NCBI RefSeq assembly: GCF_900496995.4
Contig: NC_044014.1
Location: 1,733,501-1,797,500, forward strand
Length of the DNA: 64,000 bases
Source: Aquila chrysaetos chrysaetos
Taxonomy: Eukaryota > Chordata > Aves > Accipitriformes > Accipitridae
Direction: 5' to 3'
The stretch's first letter is position 1; each line of letters starts with the position of its first letter. The position numbers and the translations under genes were made by a program. Under the pieces are notes generated by a model. The model was not told the DNA's origin and searched no databases. It was given only the letters and a program-made list of their open reading frames with translations. This document shows, one piece after another, positions 51,001-63,620 of this stretch.

Positions 51001-51850
51001 GCACTGCAATACCTCACTTGGGACTAAGCAAAAACATGTAAAAAGCAGAGGGTACGTTCAAGAAAATGCTCGAGGAGGGGACGGTGCACCTGGGCACGTT
51101 GTGCAGACGCTCACCGCAGTGCAGTTTCCTCTGCCTTAAAACTCTCTTTCTATAAATCACCTCGCGACCTGGTGGGGTCTTTGCTCTTGCAAAACATCCA
51201 CCGAGTGCAGCAAGCCCCAGTGCGGCTGCACCTGTAAAACAGCGTGGGGAAGGCTGACTCTTATTACTATTTTTTAGTGATTGGGAGAGTCAGAAAACGG
51301 GGAATCCCAGCCACAGTACACACTGAGAAGCTCCTGAGGGCAAGCTGGGCACATAACCTTTACAGCTTTGTCTCCAACCTACTACACGCGGGTATTATCT
51401 GTCACTGCTGCATTTTGCACGGGGCCAGTCATGAGCGCGAGGCAGCCGTGCCCGGCAGATCTGAGGGAGCGCTCACTAAGCCCACTGTCCCGGCAGGCTT
51501 AAAAATAATCCGAGAGAACAACTGTTCCCTGCCCCGCCGGGGCGGGGGAGAGCCGTGCGAGAGCAAGGCTTTTCTCCTGGTCAGCTAGAACGGTGGTGAC
51601 GCTCCTGCGGGCGCTGGACATCCAACATCCCGGCTGTACGGCGTTTGAGAAGGACAGAAAGGAGGCAAACGCCTGCTGGGGCAACCCTTGATGCCGGGAG
51701 CAAGCCCTGCCTGGCACGCACGCAGGCTACGGCCTCTGTCCCCAGCAGCATTTCCAGCCCGGGGGCCAGTAGCTCAATTAAAGAGGTTTAAAATATTTCT
51801 CTGAAGAGTTTGAGAGGCGAGGCCCCACGAACCACCTTACAAAAAAATAA

Positions 51851-51864
51851 CCAGTAGATGGCAG
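51851..51864 (+). promoter_or_regulatory. CTCF-like motif (forward)
   Basis: CCAGTAGATGGCAG matches the CTCF core CCASYAGRKGGCRS at all 14 positions, the best match found in the window. It lies in non-coding sequence about 12 kb before the right end. Motif match only. Confidence 0.65.
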
Positions 51865-54800
51865 GCCTGCAAAGCCTGATAAGATCACGCAAGTTCATTT
51901 TACTTCAGTAAGAAGAGACAGAATGATATTTAAAGACAAATGTTTTTATACTTTAACTACCCTAACAGGATCTATTAGTACATCTGTAGAGATATTTTAA
52001 AGAGTTATGGCTACAGGATTACAATTAGTGCACCAAACAACCCAGATCAGGAAGATCCATCCAAGTCAAAGCTGTTTTTCAAAACCAAATAAAGTAGAGC
52101 ATCTAATAAAGTGGAGATAATTTCTCTACAGCAATATCCAGCTCATTTTAGGCATCAGCCAAGTCAATTTAGTACTATTGCCATCAACATGTTTGTTAGA
52201 TAGTAAAGACATATCAGAGGCACAAGCATGTACCAGTGCCTGCTTCCAGCCCCCACAGAAAAGAAATATCCTATTCCTTCCTTTCATTATTATTTCCAAG
52301 ACGATAAACCCTGCATCTTGCCCAAATCAGTCACACACCATCTTCACAGTTATGCGCTGTGTAGTATGGATCCCACCATAATGCTTGCAATACAAAATAC
52401 GATTTTTAAACATACTGGGAATTTTAAAATACCAGGTTACATGAGGAATAATCACAGCTACTCACTCTTGGTGGAGCAAACCTCATGCTGAGCAGTGCTG
52501 GGCAATGTTCCTGTCTGTAAGGGAGCAGACAGCGAGGGACCTGTCCCACATCAGCAGTGGCCTGAGGACACATATGGACACTTCTCTCTAGGATTTCTCT
52601 TGAATATTTCAGGACATGACTTCCTTCCACAGGCAGCTTTGTTGAGCATGCTTTTACATTTGCCCAATTTTAAGAGCTTTATGGAAATCCTATTTTGAAT
52701 TATAATGCTACTTTTAAGTCAATACAGTTGATTTTTGTAGCAACTCATTTTATCTCAGTGTGGCAATTTATTTTACTTTACTATTGCTAACTTCTGAGTC
52801 AAAGCAAGTCCTTTCCTCTATTTCCCAGCACACCCAAAGGCTCTGCAGGAGGGGTTCGCTCATGAGAGCTTGCCCAGGGCTGGCGGTGGAGGCTGTGACA
52901 CCAGTCGTGTCCCAGGCTGTTGTCAGTCGAAGTGGCTTGGGGTATCTGCACTCCTGAGCACTGCCAGAAAAGACCCATAATGGGTAGTTTGGTTTTCTTA
53001 CAATGCCCAGAAAAGATATTTCTTGACTTTGGCCTCATCACCGTGAAATTATAGCCCTAAGATTACATCCCTGAGGCATTCCAGCTGTAACGAGCAGATA
53101 CCAATCTGCATTTGTGGACACAGACTAGAACAAAACCATTAAGAGCACTGTCATTAGATGGTCAGCTCCGAAGTGCTTGAGATGCTCTCCCCATAGCACG
53201 GCTCCAGGCATGGGCTCCTACAAACTAAGCCTTGTTAAGAAACTTTTTTCTCCCCCTTTTTTGCACTGAAGAGGAAAAAAGTAGCAGCAATCTGCTTTCT
53301 GATTTCCCTGCTCCACTTGCCTTTTTTGTGGGCATTAGTCCACGTTTAACCTCTGGATTTGGGCAACCTAAGTTTCTGCAGCGGGTGAGAGCGGTGGCCC
53401 AGGCGGGATTTCACCCCCTTCCTGCGGGACCCCATTCGGGAGGGCTGGCTGGGGACAGCGGGTCTGCTCCGCAGCACGGGGCACCAGCCTGAACCCACCA
53501 CCCAGAAATCCTCTCTTGGCTTTCTAGCAACCCCCTCCCAGCTTCGTATCAACCTCAAAAGAGCAACTTAGAGAAAGTTACCTAAAACATGGTAGATTAT
53601 TGTAGGCACATGGGCTATTTTCCTCAGAGTAGGCAACACAAGCTTACACGTGGTCTCGCTGTCCAGTATTAATGCTGGACAAGAGACTTCTCATGCTCCA
53701 ATACTCGCTCTCAGGCACTCACGTCAGGCTGTCCACCTCAACCGCTGCAAGAACCTGCAGGTGCTCTGCATGGTGCACTGCCCACTGCTCCCAAAGTGAG
53801 CGTCCCCCCCACCTCTGAGCACCCAAAGGTTCAGGCTGCCCCTTGTAAGGGAATGGTTGACCTCCCAGCAGCTTCAGGGAGGGCATTTCACCACAAGGCT
53901 GGCACATTAAAGCCACCCTGCCAAATTACCACCCCCCCAAATAAATAAAAAAAAACCCCCAGAGTCTCTGCACACTTGCAGTATGCCAAAGCTTAGAGAT
54001 TATCATGCTTTTAAACTATCCAAGGTTGACACTCCAATGCTTTCTCAGTTTACTTACCATGAGGAATGCAATAGACCCCCATTCATCCCACCAGGATGGG
54101 ATCATCACACGTACAGAAGCCTCTCTACCTGCACGTGTCCTCTTGTGTGCTAAGGAGGAAACCACCACCAGAACAGCTCTTGACTGAAGCACTCCCAAAG
54201 GGCTCCAGGGAGGCAGGAGCCACCAAATAAATCCTTGCTGGGATTATCGCACCCACCTGAGCAAACCCTTCTCTTCCTGATGGAGGGATCAGCAGCACCT
54301 GGCACAGCACGTGCAGCCCCGGCTGCCTCTGCCTGGCCTCACCGGGCAGTGAAGGAAACCAAACCCCGATTATTTCCTACCTGATCTACCCCTCCGCACC
54401 CTTCCCACGCATGATGCTTCAATGCAGTGCTCAGCGCTGCAGCTGGGCAGCTGCTCCAGAACCGGCCACGCACCACGGGAGTTCACCAAATCTACAGACC
54501 AAAACCTCGTCCGGTGATAAAGGAGGAATTACTTGCCCAGCTCGCTTCTAAAAATCCCAAATAAAGGACCATTCTGCGTACACAAAACACCCACACTGCA
54601 CTGCCGGGGTGACCCTGGTGCTGCTGGAAACGCGCTGGCCCCGGTGCGGGCGCTGGTGCAGGCGATCCGCAGGCACGCAGCGGTGGCATCGTGCCCGGGG
54701 CTTGTGGTGCACACGCGGCCAAGCCTGCACAGCTCCTCCGAAACACACCCGGCACACCACGCTCACCCACCGCTACAGATTCCATCTGGGAAACCCCAGA

Positions 54801-54902
54801 GAGAAATATGGAAGTGCAATTCTGGATGGAACCGCCCGAGCCACCACGTCGTGTCGCCCACAATCCCAGGCAACCACATAATTGACGTCTCGTTTAAAAG
54901 AT

Positions 54903-55385
54903 TCATAGAATCATAGAATCATAGAATCGTTTAGGTTGGAAAAGACCTTAAGATCACCAAGTCCAACCGTCAACCCAACACCACCATGCCCACTAAACCA
55001 TGTCCTGAAGTGCCACGTCTACGCGTTTTTTGAACACCTCCAGGGATGGTGACTCCACCGCTTCCCTGGGCAGCCTGTTCCAATGCCTGACAACCCTTCC
55101 AGTGAAGAAATTTTTCCTAATATCCAATCTAAACCTCCCCTGCCACAACTTGAGGCCGTTTCCTCTCATCCTAGCACTAGTTACTTGATAGAAGAGACCA
55201 GCACCCACCTCGCTACGACCTCCTTTCGGGTAGTTGTAGAGAGCAATAAGGTCTCCCCTCAGCTTCTTCTTCTCCAGGCTGAACAACCCCAGTTCCCTCA
55301 GCCGCTCCTCCTAAGACTTGTGCTCCAGACCCTTCACCAGCTTTGTTGCCCTTCTCTGGACACGCTCCAGCACCTCAAGGTCTTG
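54903..55385 (-). repeat. CR1 LINE, 5'-truncated, well preserved
   Basis: A minus-strand CR1 insertion of about 480 bases. The left end (54903-54928) is the tandem tail repeat tcatagaa in three copies, followed by the conserved 3' terminus. On the minus strand the C-terminal part of the ORF2 protein is readable from about LERVQRRATKLVKGLEHKS through [32 protein letters not shown] and [19 protein letters not shown] to a stop near 54993. It has one internal TAG (complement of 55311-55313) where related copies have a Tyr codon. Similarity stops abruptly near 55385, which marks the 5' truncation. It lacks the RT catalytic core and cannot mobilise itself. The low decay suggests a relatively recent bird-lineage insertion. 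Confidence 0.92.
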
Positions 55386-58300
55386 AGCGCTTCCCAGGAC
55401 ATCTCTGCAAAGTGCTGCTGTAGACCACGGACCTGTCCCCATGCCCTCTACAGCAAACTCCAGCCGGGTGGGAAAGGGGTTACCCGAGAGCTGTGTTTTG
55501 CTGCGTGCGTTAGAGGCTGAGCAGAGCCCCAGCATCGCAGCCCCCCCGGGTTGGGGATGTGCTCAGCGAAGTCCAGCCGGGCTGATGGCTCCTGGGACGG
55601 GGGACACGGGAGGTCAGGGCTCCTGGGTCCCAGCCTTGTGCTCGGGGTGCTGAAGGGGCGCACGCGGAGTCATCTTAAGCTAATAAATGTTACCAGTTAG
55701 CGCAAGGTCCAGGGCCTAACAGTGAAGATTTGGCCCATTTGTATAGAAAATAAGGAGGAAATTGCAGTGGTAGGAGTAATTAATCACTGGAAAAAGCTTA
55801 CCGAGAGTTGCGCATTCTCTGTTCCCCACCTTTTTTTAAAAATCAATATTATGTGTTGTGTCCATATTCAAAGAGGACTTCAGTGAAGCCCTGCGGGCTG
55901 TTTTATCCCAGGGATCAGGTCTGATGGGCTCAACGATTCATAGAGGATCGCTGAAGCAGTCACGAGGCCTCTGGAAATCGCGGCTCCCAGGATTTAAGCA
56001 TTAAAAGGAAGTGTGCTGTTATGTGTAACAAGTGATTATATGGCACTTAAACAGGAAATCAGATGCTTCTTATACTGCAGTATGTTAGGAAAAGAAACAC
56101 GGTAATGGGCGAGGTGAGAGGTGGTTAATACTATAATGTTTCCCTGTACGCTACTGGTGGAACCATTCTGGAATATTGCATACAATTCGTAGCATATACA
56201 TACACGAAAATGTCTCTGAAATATATAACGCTTGCTGAAATGTTGCATGAGGGAGTAAAAGATCACTGTCTGCTACTGTCTGAAAGATGATAAATACCAA
56301 GCAAGAAGGCGGCTTTTTTCAGATGATCAAACTTGACATAATTGTGAGTAGCGGGATTAGCACGAGATTCAGTACTTTACTCAGATTTACAGATGCCGCA
56401 ACCATCTGATTACAAGAGCCTCTCAACTTTCAATTGAAATAAATATATAATTACTAGGCCTTCCTGAATATTTAGGTTAGTTTGAAGATACAAGCTTTAA
56501 AGGAGAAATGCCACAGGACAGATAAAGAACATCTTGCAAGTCATATTTTTCTCCCTTCCTTTTGAGTATCTGAGCTTGCCAAAGAAAGTTTTAAGATGCT
56601 AAAAAAACCCCAATTAACCTGAGAAACGTGTGCTGCGGAGCCCTGTCTCAGGGGAAGGCGTGGAAGCCCCATTGACTGGATCACCTGAGCCTGGGCCGGA
56701 CAAACCACTGGGCTTCGGTCTGCCAAGGCAACCTGGCACTGGCAAAGGCTCTCAAAGCCATAAAATAAGATTATTTTTCCCCTCCCGTTTCTACTACTCT
56801 TTTGCTAATTTGAATTTATCAAGCTAAATAAAACCAAACCCGGCCACATAGCGGCATGTGAGCTGTCGGTACCTTTCTCGGGAAGGGATGCTGATGCCGA
56901 CGCTGCTGCTGCTGCTGCGGTCGCCCCGTGCCCCATCCCTGCGCTGGACCCCCCCGGCGCGGCTGGGGGTGAGCCGGGGCGCCCGGAGCAGCGGGGACCC
57001 AGGCTGGGAGGGAAATACAGGGTCTCCCCTCGAAAGATATGTTTAATTGAAGCAGTGTGAGGACAGTTGTAAAACCTGACAGGTTTACATCCACATTATA
57101 AAGACAGAACAGAAGAGTTCGTCATCCACTCTAATCAATTTTTCCCTTTTTTGTGCATTAAGAGTTCTAGATAAATTGCATGGCGGTGTTTTAAATTGCT
57201 GAACAGCTTCAGGTGAACTTTACAGGTGTCAGCTGGCATCTATAAACTGTCCAAGAGCCCTATAAAAGACTGTGAAACAAGAGCAAAATTAGGAGATAAA
57301 TCTATCACTTAAAAAAAAAGGAGCTAGTGAAGCATATTTTCAGTGTTACTTTTTAACAGAGCGCTGGTACGGAGAATCGCAGGTAGCAAAGAGCTTCTGA
57401 TGCTGCTAATATTCAAGGTGCACTAGCAAATTCATTTCATTATCCCCCAAATTCTTGCTTTCTCAGGTCTGTGATGTCGTGATGGCCAGCTTCAGTTCTG
57501 TGCTGATATACTAGAACACAGCACAGGGGGTTATTTTCAAAAACATGTATCTTATGTCATGCCTAAATTTCACAGCTATTACACTAAAATAAAAGCAATA
57601 AATAATAAATAAGCTCTTACCTGTATCTTCTATAATTTCTGTTAGTAAAAGAGTGGTTAAACGTTTGTGCCTTAAAAAAATTGAGCATCTGATTGTGAAG
57701 TAAATTCAGTCGGCAAAACACAACTTTTGCTTGCTAGTAAAGCAACAGAGACAAGCAGATTGTGGATATAATTCCACCCAAAACAAAGCAGACAAATAAA
57801 AACACGCTGAAATCTATTATTTAGTGGGTTCAAAACATATCTAGGCAGGTCTACGAGGTGTTGACACCTGGGACCAGTCATTTTACCTTAAAAGAAACGA
57901 AGGCCTGCATCATTTTTTACCTTGTTTCCTGCTTTATTTGCTACTTGTGTTCAGCCAAAGTTCATTTTTCATAAGGCTGCTCCAACAGGAGTACCAGCCA
58001 TTTCCATAATTTATGCTATAAAAAGACATAACAACAAATAGCCTTTCGAACAGTAAGATACGCCCGGGTGGGCTCTCTGCTTTGGGCTTGCGGCTGCAAA
58101 ACGGGGTCCCTGATCTGCGGTGGATTTGAACCTCGCACGTCCCTCTAGCAGGGGAAGCGGCGAGGTGTCGAAGCCTCAGGACGTCCGAGCCCCGACGAGC
58201 CCCGTCACTGGGAATGCGGCGGGGAATAGGAACAGAATAGGAGCAAGGGGAACAAACGATTTTTTTTGCCAGCCCCATCATTTCTAAATTAGCTTTTGGT

Positions 58301-61300
58301 GGGCGCAGGTAGAATATAAACTCGCTAGCTCAGAGGTCCCGAAAGCCTTCTCCAGTTTCCCTTCTCGTACCGAGACATCACGAACCGTTCTCCCTCACAG
58401 GCACGCCCCAACGTCCCGTTGGATACCAAGCTACCGCGGGCCGCAAGACGGCATCTTCTATACACGATTGCTCAGAAATATTGGCAATATTTTTGCCTCG
58501 TAACTTCTCCTTCATGAACTTCACGTATGCCTCAGAACGTGAGCTGAGTTACCCAACTGAAATACAGGTTTGGAAAAACCTGGTTTATATTTATTATTCG
58601 TGTCCTTTGCTAGGACGAGAACACAGTAAGTGCCCATAATCGAAGCAGATAACTCCAACTTACTCCCCCTGTGAGTGTATTGCCATGCACATACATCTTG
58701 ATTAGATCATTTTCCTTTTAAAAAGGAAGCATTTTTGTATCGTGGTGTCTAAGAGAATTTCCAGCAGAGTCTGCTGGTGGAGTTCTCTGCTAGCGATATT
58801 TAAATTCCATATTCTCCTTGCTGTTGTTTATTTTTTTATAAATGCTCACGTTTTCCTCCCTCATTCCACCTGTCTCCAGCAGCAGGTCGCAACACTTTTG
58901 CACTAGCGAAGAGGCCTGGAGGCAAACATTCCCTGTCGCTGCTCTTTTTTGTTTGAATTCCTCTTACGGAGGGAGAAGCGGCTGCATGTTCTGCACGCCT
59001 GACAGGCCTCTCTGGCTGTTGGTGAAGTTGCTGTGATTTTGGTTGGCGTGGTCCCTGGTGAGTGCTGCTGCCACATTTTCGCTTGAACCGGTGGCCACGC
59101 GATAGGTGACCTCCCACCCCACGACCCCGCTTCCAGGAGGTCTCCGAGCTGGGGGATTCGAGGCGGTGCACGAAGACGGTTGCTTGAGGAAGGGGCCACC
59201 GCTTCAGTCAACGTCCTCTTACATCCCTGACACTTCCCACTAAAGTATTTAACCTCCAGCACTAGAGGAGATGACATTACTTTTTTTATGGTTTGGAGAG
59301 TACGACCTTTTCTATCACCGTACTTTACTTACTTCCCTTTCTGCATGAAAAAAATAACCGGGAGAGGTTTCAGCACATAAGGAAAACGATTTTGTGATTA
59401 CTAAAACCAGAGAGTCTTTACACAAGGTTGTTAAAAATAACTGATGAGCTGGAAGTAATCCCCCTGTAAAGGAATGGCTTCACTAATGCACTGGGTCTTG
59501 TATAAAGGGCTGTTGGGTCGTATCCGAAACGCGTTTTCATAAAGTCATTCAAAGGTGCGCCTTGCATTTGCATCCTTACGCTGGTGGCATATTGAGTCCT
59601 TGCACGGAGGAAAAGTGGAGCGGGGCTTACTCTGAGGTGTAGGTGCACACAGATCAGGACCACGCACTTGCAGTCGCAGTCGCTTCGCTGGAAGCCCTAT
59701 TGCTGACGTAGCGCGGGGGAACTTGGGTGCCCGAGTTCAGCCTCCCACGTACAAGACTGCTTTAGTGAGCTGCAAGTGTTTAATAGTGTATTTCATACGT
59801 GTTGAGACACGGTTGCAGCGTGTCCACTTGAAAAAGAGCTGCAAATGTGCGCTGCCGTGAGGAATACCCTGATTTGGGAGCAGACAAGATGCCCCAGGCT
59901 GATGGAAGAGTGAAACTGCAAAGGTAACATGCTTATACCATGGGGAAACGTCACCGCTCACTTCTGTAGCATCCCCGCAGAGCTGGAGTCGGGAGTTTCA
60001 CTGCCTCAGCGCTGAAAGGAGCCATTCGAACACACTGAAGGCTGGAGGTAAGATTAAAGAAGGAGGAATGAAAACTGCTGATAGAGAGTGCGGTGCACTA
60101 AAAAGTGAGCTAAGAATAAAGCGATAAGGAGCACCAAGATGTTGTCACAGTTCTACTCTAATAACTTAAGTAGCTGCCGTTAGACAGCAGTCCCAGAGCA
60201 CCGTAATTTAATCTGGGAGTGAAAGATGCCAAGAATACATACAGTGTCAAAATAAAAGGGACCACGGTGAGCCTGCGAGCAGCCCTCCGACTCCGGCGGG
60301 GCTGCATCACGTCCAGGTGGTCCAAAGCATTTAGAAAGAATATGATTTCAGCGTTTTAAATACCTGACGCTCTTCAGCCACCTACTAGTTTGTATGCATG
60401 CTGTTGATTTAAAAGGCTGGAGCATAATCAAGCATTCTTTTCTAAAGAGCGCAATGAGCACGTGAAAAATATATGATCTTTTTAAATTTTAAAAAGCGGA
60501 TTGGTGATGCTCCTCGCAACAGAAGGAGAGTGGCACAATTAATTTTCAAGCCTTATGCACCACACAGCTCTTCTGTGGGCCATAACAAAAGGCGGTGCTT
60601 GGTGCAGGGGTTTGAAGGTGAAGATTTGAGGGAGAGCACAACGCCAGCCCGGCATCGCCTGCGAGGGCAGACCGCCTGCCTTGGGAACGGCGTGGGCTGT
60701 CGAGGAATCTGCTTTATAAATATTTTGTGAACACCTATCTATCTTAATAAGACTAGCTCAGCCTCCATGCAAAAAATAGTTACTGTGTAATGAAAGCAAA
60801 TTCACGGCTATTTTTCAGCAGACTGTTTCTTGGTTTGGGGCGAGGTGTTGGGTTAGGCAGAATCAGCAGGGCTCAGGCCTGGAACGACCAGCTCTCCCTG
60901 TGTCTCTGCCTCCTGATTTCATCCATGCTGACTTCACAAAGCCCACAGAGGCCCTTTTCTTCTTTCCGGTCAGGGACACTTGCTAAAATTTGTGCGTTTT
61001 TCACAGTTTTCCAGATGTATAAACTTCCCTTGAAGGAACCCCCAGAATTTTACCTACCCATGCAATGCTTATGTTGTAAAACAATGAACGTTCAGATCCT
61101 CCGGTTTCCCCCAGCGGACTTCCTAAGGCCACCGTCGGTGATTCCTGCTGGGTCATCAGACCCCAGGTCTACCCTCCAAGGCCCAGGCCAGGCGTGAAAA
61201 ACCTTCCACGAAACGCTAAGCCGAAGCACCTCCACCTGTAGCAGTGCCGCATCGGGACACCGGAGAGCGGGACCAGAGTTGTGTTGTCTTGTCGAGGTCT

Positions 61301-62220
61301 AAGCCCGGCTTTAAACACCTCTGGCACATCTGGACAGCCTTTTCCCAAGCGTTTACACTGGTGTAAGCAGCAGCCGAGCTTGTCCGTGGGCGACCGCAGC
61401 AGAAACAGCCCCGTGAGGTGCCCCTGCCCGGGACAAGCGGAAAGCTCTGCGACGGACACCGGCGCGAGGGGTAGCATTGACCACGGCCAGCATCCCCTCG
61501 CCCGCTCCAGGCACAGGTCTGACGTCCTCCAAACCAACACAGACGGGCTCCTGCCCAGCCGCCAGCAGCCCCTCTCCTCTCCCGGCTGCTAAAAGTGACC
61601 ACTCTGTACGAATTAAAACCAAACCAGAAAGTGGCTGCTGTCAAAACAAACCTAAAGGTGGATGTTACTTGAATTTATAAGCAAGGTCAACACTGATGGG
61701 CTTATTTTTTTATAAATGTAGCTCCATTCCTAAACCATGGCTTCACTTCACTGCAGGAATCTGCCTGACCTGGAAACTGCTACTTTTTTTTCTAAACACC
61801 TTCACATCTCGTAACTGTGCATCACTTACAAAGGTGCTGGATCACTAGAAAGTACCCACCGTAGTGGCCAGTGTGCTAAATATCACGGTGGCTAACCCCT
61901 CCTCGAAGATGAACCAATACTGCAAGAGTTCCTCTACTAAATGGGGAGAGGGAGGGGAAGAGCAGAAATAAACAAAATAAAATTTCTTCTAGCCAGTAGC
62001 ATTCTATGCACGCTGCGTTGCCAGTACAGCCACAGGCTGCTCAAAATCACGGATGAGTGTAGCCGAGAAGTTCTTGAAGCCCAGTACCTGCCAGCATCCC
62101 GCCCAATAAGACAAAGGAGCGCGAGTTGTAAGCATCAGCTCGAGCTGGGGTGGGTAAATGAAAACAGTTAAACACTTTGAAAAGATGTCACCAGCGTCTC
62201 TCCAGCAATTTCGCTCCTGC
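55386..62220. other. Non-coding region leading into the presumed EBF3 promoter
   Basis: No exon recognised. CpG density rises stepwise, with short CpG-rich patches at 56.88-57.0, 58.06-58.23, 58.37-58.46 and 59.08-59.22 kb. AT-rich blocks that read like enhancers include 55.68-56.04 kb and 57.12-57.32 kb, the latter with ttacaggtgtcagctgg, a T-box-like half-site next to an E-box CAGCTG. This pattern is consistent with the flank of a developmental regulator, but conservation cannot be shown here. A reverse CTCF-like motif (12 of 14) is at 60375-60388. Confidence 0.45.
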
Positions 62221-62456
62221 GTGTGACCGAAAAGTTAGGAGCGGTAAGTTCCCACGCGGAACACCCCCGGAGCCTGCAGCCCCGCAGGACAAACTGTTGC
62301 CTTTCTGAAGGGTTTTACCTCTGAGAATTGACCGCCCTCTCGCCTCCCGACTTTCTGGGTGACCGCTCCGCGGGACGGGGCGCAGCCCGGGCCTCCGGGG
62401 TGGAGGGGGGGGGAGAGCGAAGGTTTGGGGCGGGGGGATGTCCGCGGTACCGCGGC

Positions 62457-62520
62457 GGGATGGGACGGGACGGGACGGGACGGGACGGGACGGGATGGGA
62501 TGGGATGGGATGGGACGGGG
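62457..62520 (+). repeat. (GGGAC/GGGAT)n pentamer repeat, 12 units
   Basis: Twelve uninterrupted GGGAY units: one GGGAT, six GGGAC, four GGGAT and one GGGAC, ending in GGGG. Every unit supplies a G-triplet separated by two bases, so the strand can form several alternative G-quadruplexes. On the other strand it produces low-complexity SHPIPSRP-like open frames that are not genes. Confidence 0.92.
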
Positions 62521-62938
62521 CGAGGTCCGCCCCGCCCCCCCACTCCACACCGGGGGGGGGGCCCACGCCGCCGATTCCGCCCCCGCGGGCGCCCCGCGCC
62601 TCCCGCCCGCCTCCCGCCCGCGCAACGCGGGGGGGGGCGCTTGCGCACTGCTGCGCTCCGCGCACCGCCGTGCCCCACAGAGCCTCGGCGAGGCTGCGGT
62701 GGGTAAGTAGTGTATTAAAGCGCGCAAGAGCACACGCACACTCCTCCGCCGTTCCCCTCCTCAATAAACGCTGCCCTCCGCCCGGGTTGGGGCTTTCCCC
62801 AGGAAAACCTCTCCCCGGCTTTAATTAGTCCGCGAAAGGTAAGCGCCCGCGTCCGCGGGTCCCGCTCCTGCGGCGTCCGCTGGCTGCGCGCCTCTGCGCG
62901 GGGGGCGGGCGGGCGGCCGGCGGGGAGCGGGGCGGGTT

Positions 62939-62980
62939 TGTGGGGGGGGGAGCTGGGGGGTGGAGGGGGGGGGGGGGGAG
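62939..62980 (+). repeat. Long G-runs (up to 14 G)
   Basis: G-runs of nine, six and fourteen bases (the last at 62965-62978) are separated by one to four bases. This is strong G-quadruplex potential and also a place where assembly length may be unreliable. Confidence 0.85.
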
Positions 62981-63117
62981 CGCCCGCTTACCTGGGACGG
63001 GCCGTGCGCGGGCACCGCGCGTCCGTGCGCGCCTCTGCGCGCCCCTTGCGCACCCACAGCTGTCCCGCCTCGCAGTGACTCGGCGGCCGCTTGCGCGCAG
63101 GTAGCGCGGCGGGGCGA

Positions 63118-63157
63118 GGGGGGGGGTGGGTGGTGGGTGGTGGTGTGGGGGGGGGGG
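63118..63157 (+). repeat. G-rich GGGT/GGT repeat tract
   Basis: Forty bases made only of G and T apart from one A near its left end and one at its right edge, including ggtgggtggtgggtggtggtgtgg and an 11-G run. It is a second strong G-quadruplex candidate about 140 bases from the preceding one. Confidence 0.85.
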
Positions 63158-63345
63158 ATGCTACGCGCCGGCGGGCCCGGGCGGAGCGCGGCCGGCGCTG
63201 CGCTGCGCGGGGTCTGGGCGGCAGGGCCGAGTCTCCGGGGCTTTCCCCCCCCCTCCCTCCCGAGCACAAAAGGGGAGAAGCCGGGCGCTGCCGGAGCCGA
63301 CGCGCCGAGGTGCCCGGGCTAAAAGGCAGGAAGCAATTAAAACTC

Positions 63346-63620
63346 CTCCTTTCGGATTAACAACCAAAAATTGATCGATCTGTCAGGAATACTGTTGATT
63401 TATGAAAGGTGCTTATTTCCTTGGTATGGAGAATTTTATGTTCTCTAGGTGAAACTGAGTTCACCCAGCTCCGGAGTAGATTGATGTTTTAATAAAAATA
63501 AATAAAGGGAAAAAGCTAGCCTGGTCTTTGGGGACATCAACTCTCAAATCGCGGAGTTAGACTAACAAATCAAATGGCGTTATCTTTACATTTCATATCT
63601 TCTAATCCAACGCCTAAAAA
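63346..63620. promoter_or_regulatory. AT-rich block between two CpG islands, homeodomain-cofactor-like sites
   Basis: About 275 bases of low-GC sequence are sandwiched between CpG islands. It contains aattgatcgatctgtcagg (a TGTCA MEIS-like half-site), ttgatttatgaaagg (TGATTTAT, a PBX-HOX-type composite) and acaaatcaaatgg. No exon is evident. It reads like a conserved promoter-proximal enhancer; this is inference from composition and motifs. Confidence 0.35.

Larger units (their letters stand above)
43904..54902. other. Intergenic desert, distal part
   Basis: No gene recognised. GC-rich patches occur at 49.1-49.4, 50.57-50.83, 51.4-51.6 and 54.6-54.75 kb. AT-rich blocks at about 48.18-48.42 and 48.90-49.08 kb contain dense homeobox-like words (taatgaggttaatga, ttcattagaagtcattatta) and could be conserved enhancers. 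A small three-unit tandem repeat is at 47950-48002 and a perfect CTCF-like core at 51851-51864. Confidence 0.45.
62100..63345 (+). promoter_or_regulatory. CpG island, presumed EBF3 upstream/promoter region
   Basis: A very GC- and CpG-rich island with extreme G-runs. Features seen: a CCAAT box at 62103-62107; the GGGAY pentamer repeat at 62457-62520; consensus plus-strand splice donors GGTGG|GTAAGT at 62702/62703 and AAAG|GTAAGC at 62838/62839; and a minus-strand donor CCCAG|GTAAGC with its GT at 62991-62990. The donors suggest untranslated first exons from more than one transcript. The link to EBF3 is inferred from human gene order (GLRX3, C10orf143, EBF3) and orientation. The EBF3 N-terminal coding sequence itself was looked for and is not in the window. 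Confidence 0.5.

Noticed and set aside
62188-63322. Many 90-166-codon frames in the terminal CpG islands
   Set aside because: They arise from GGGAY repeats and G-runs and translate to SHPIPSRP-type or Gly/Arg/Pro-only sequence. None matches the EBF3 N-terminus.
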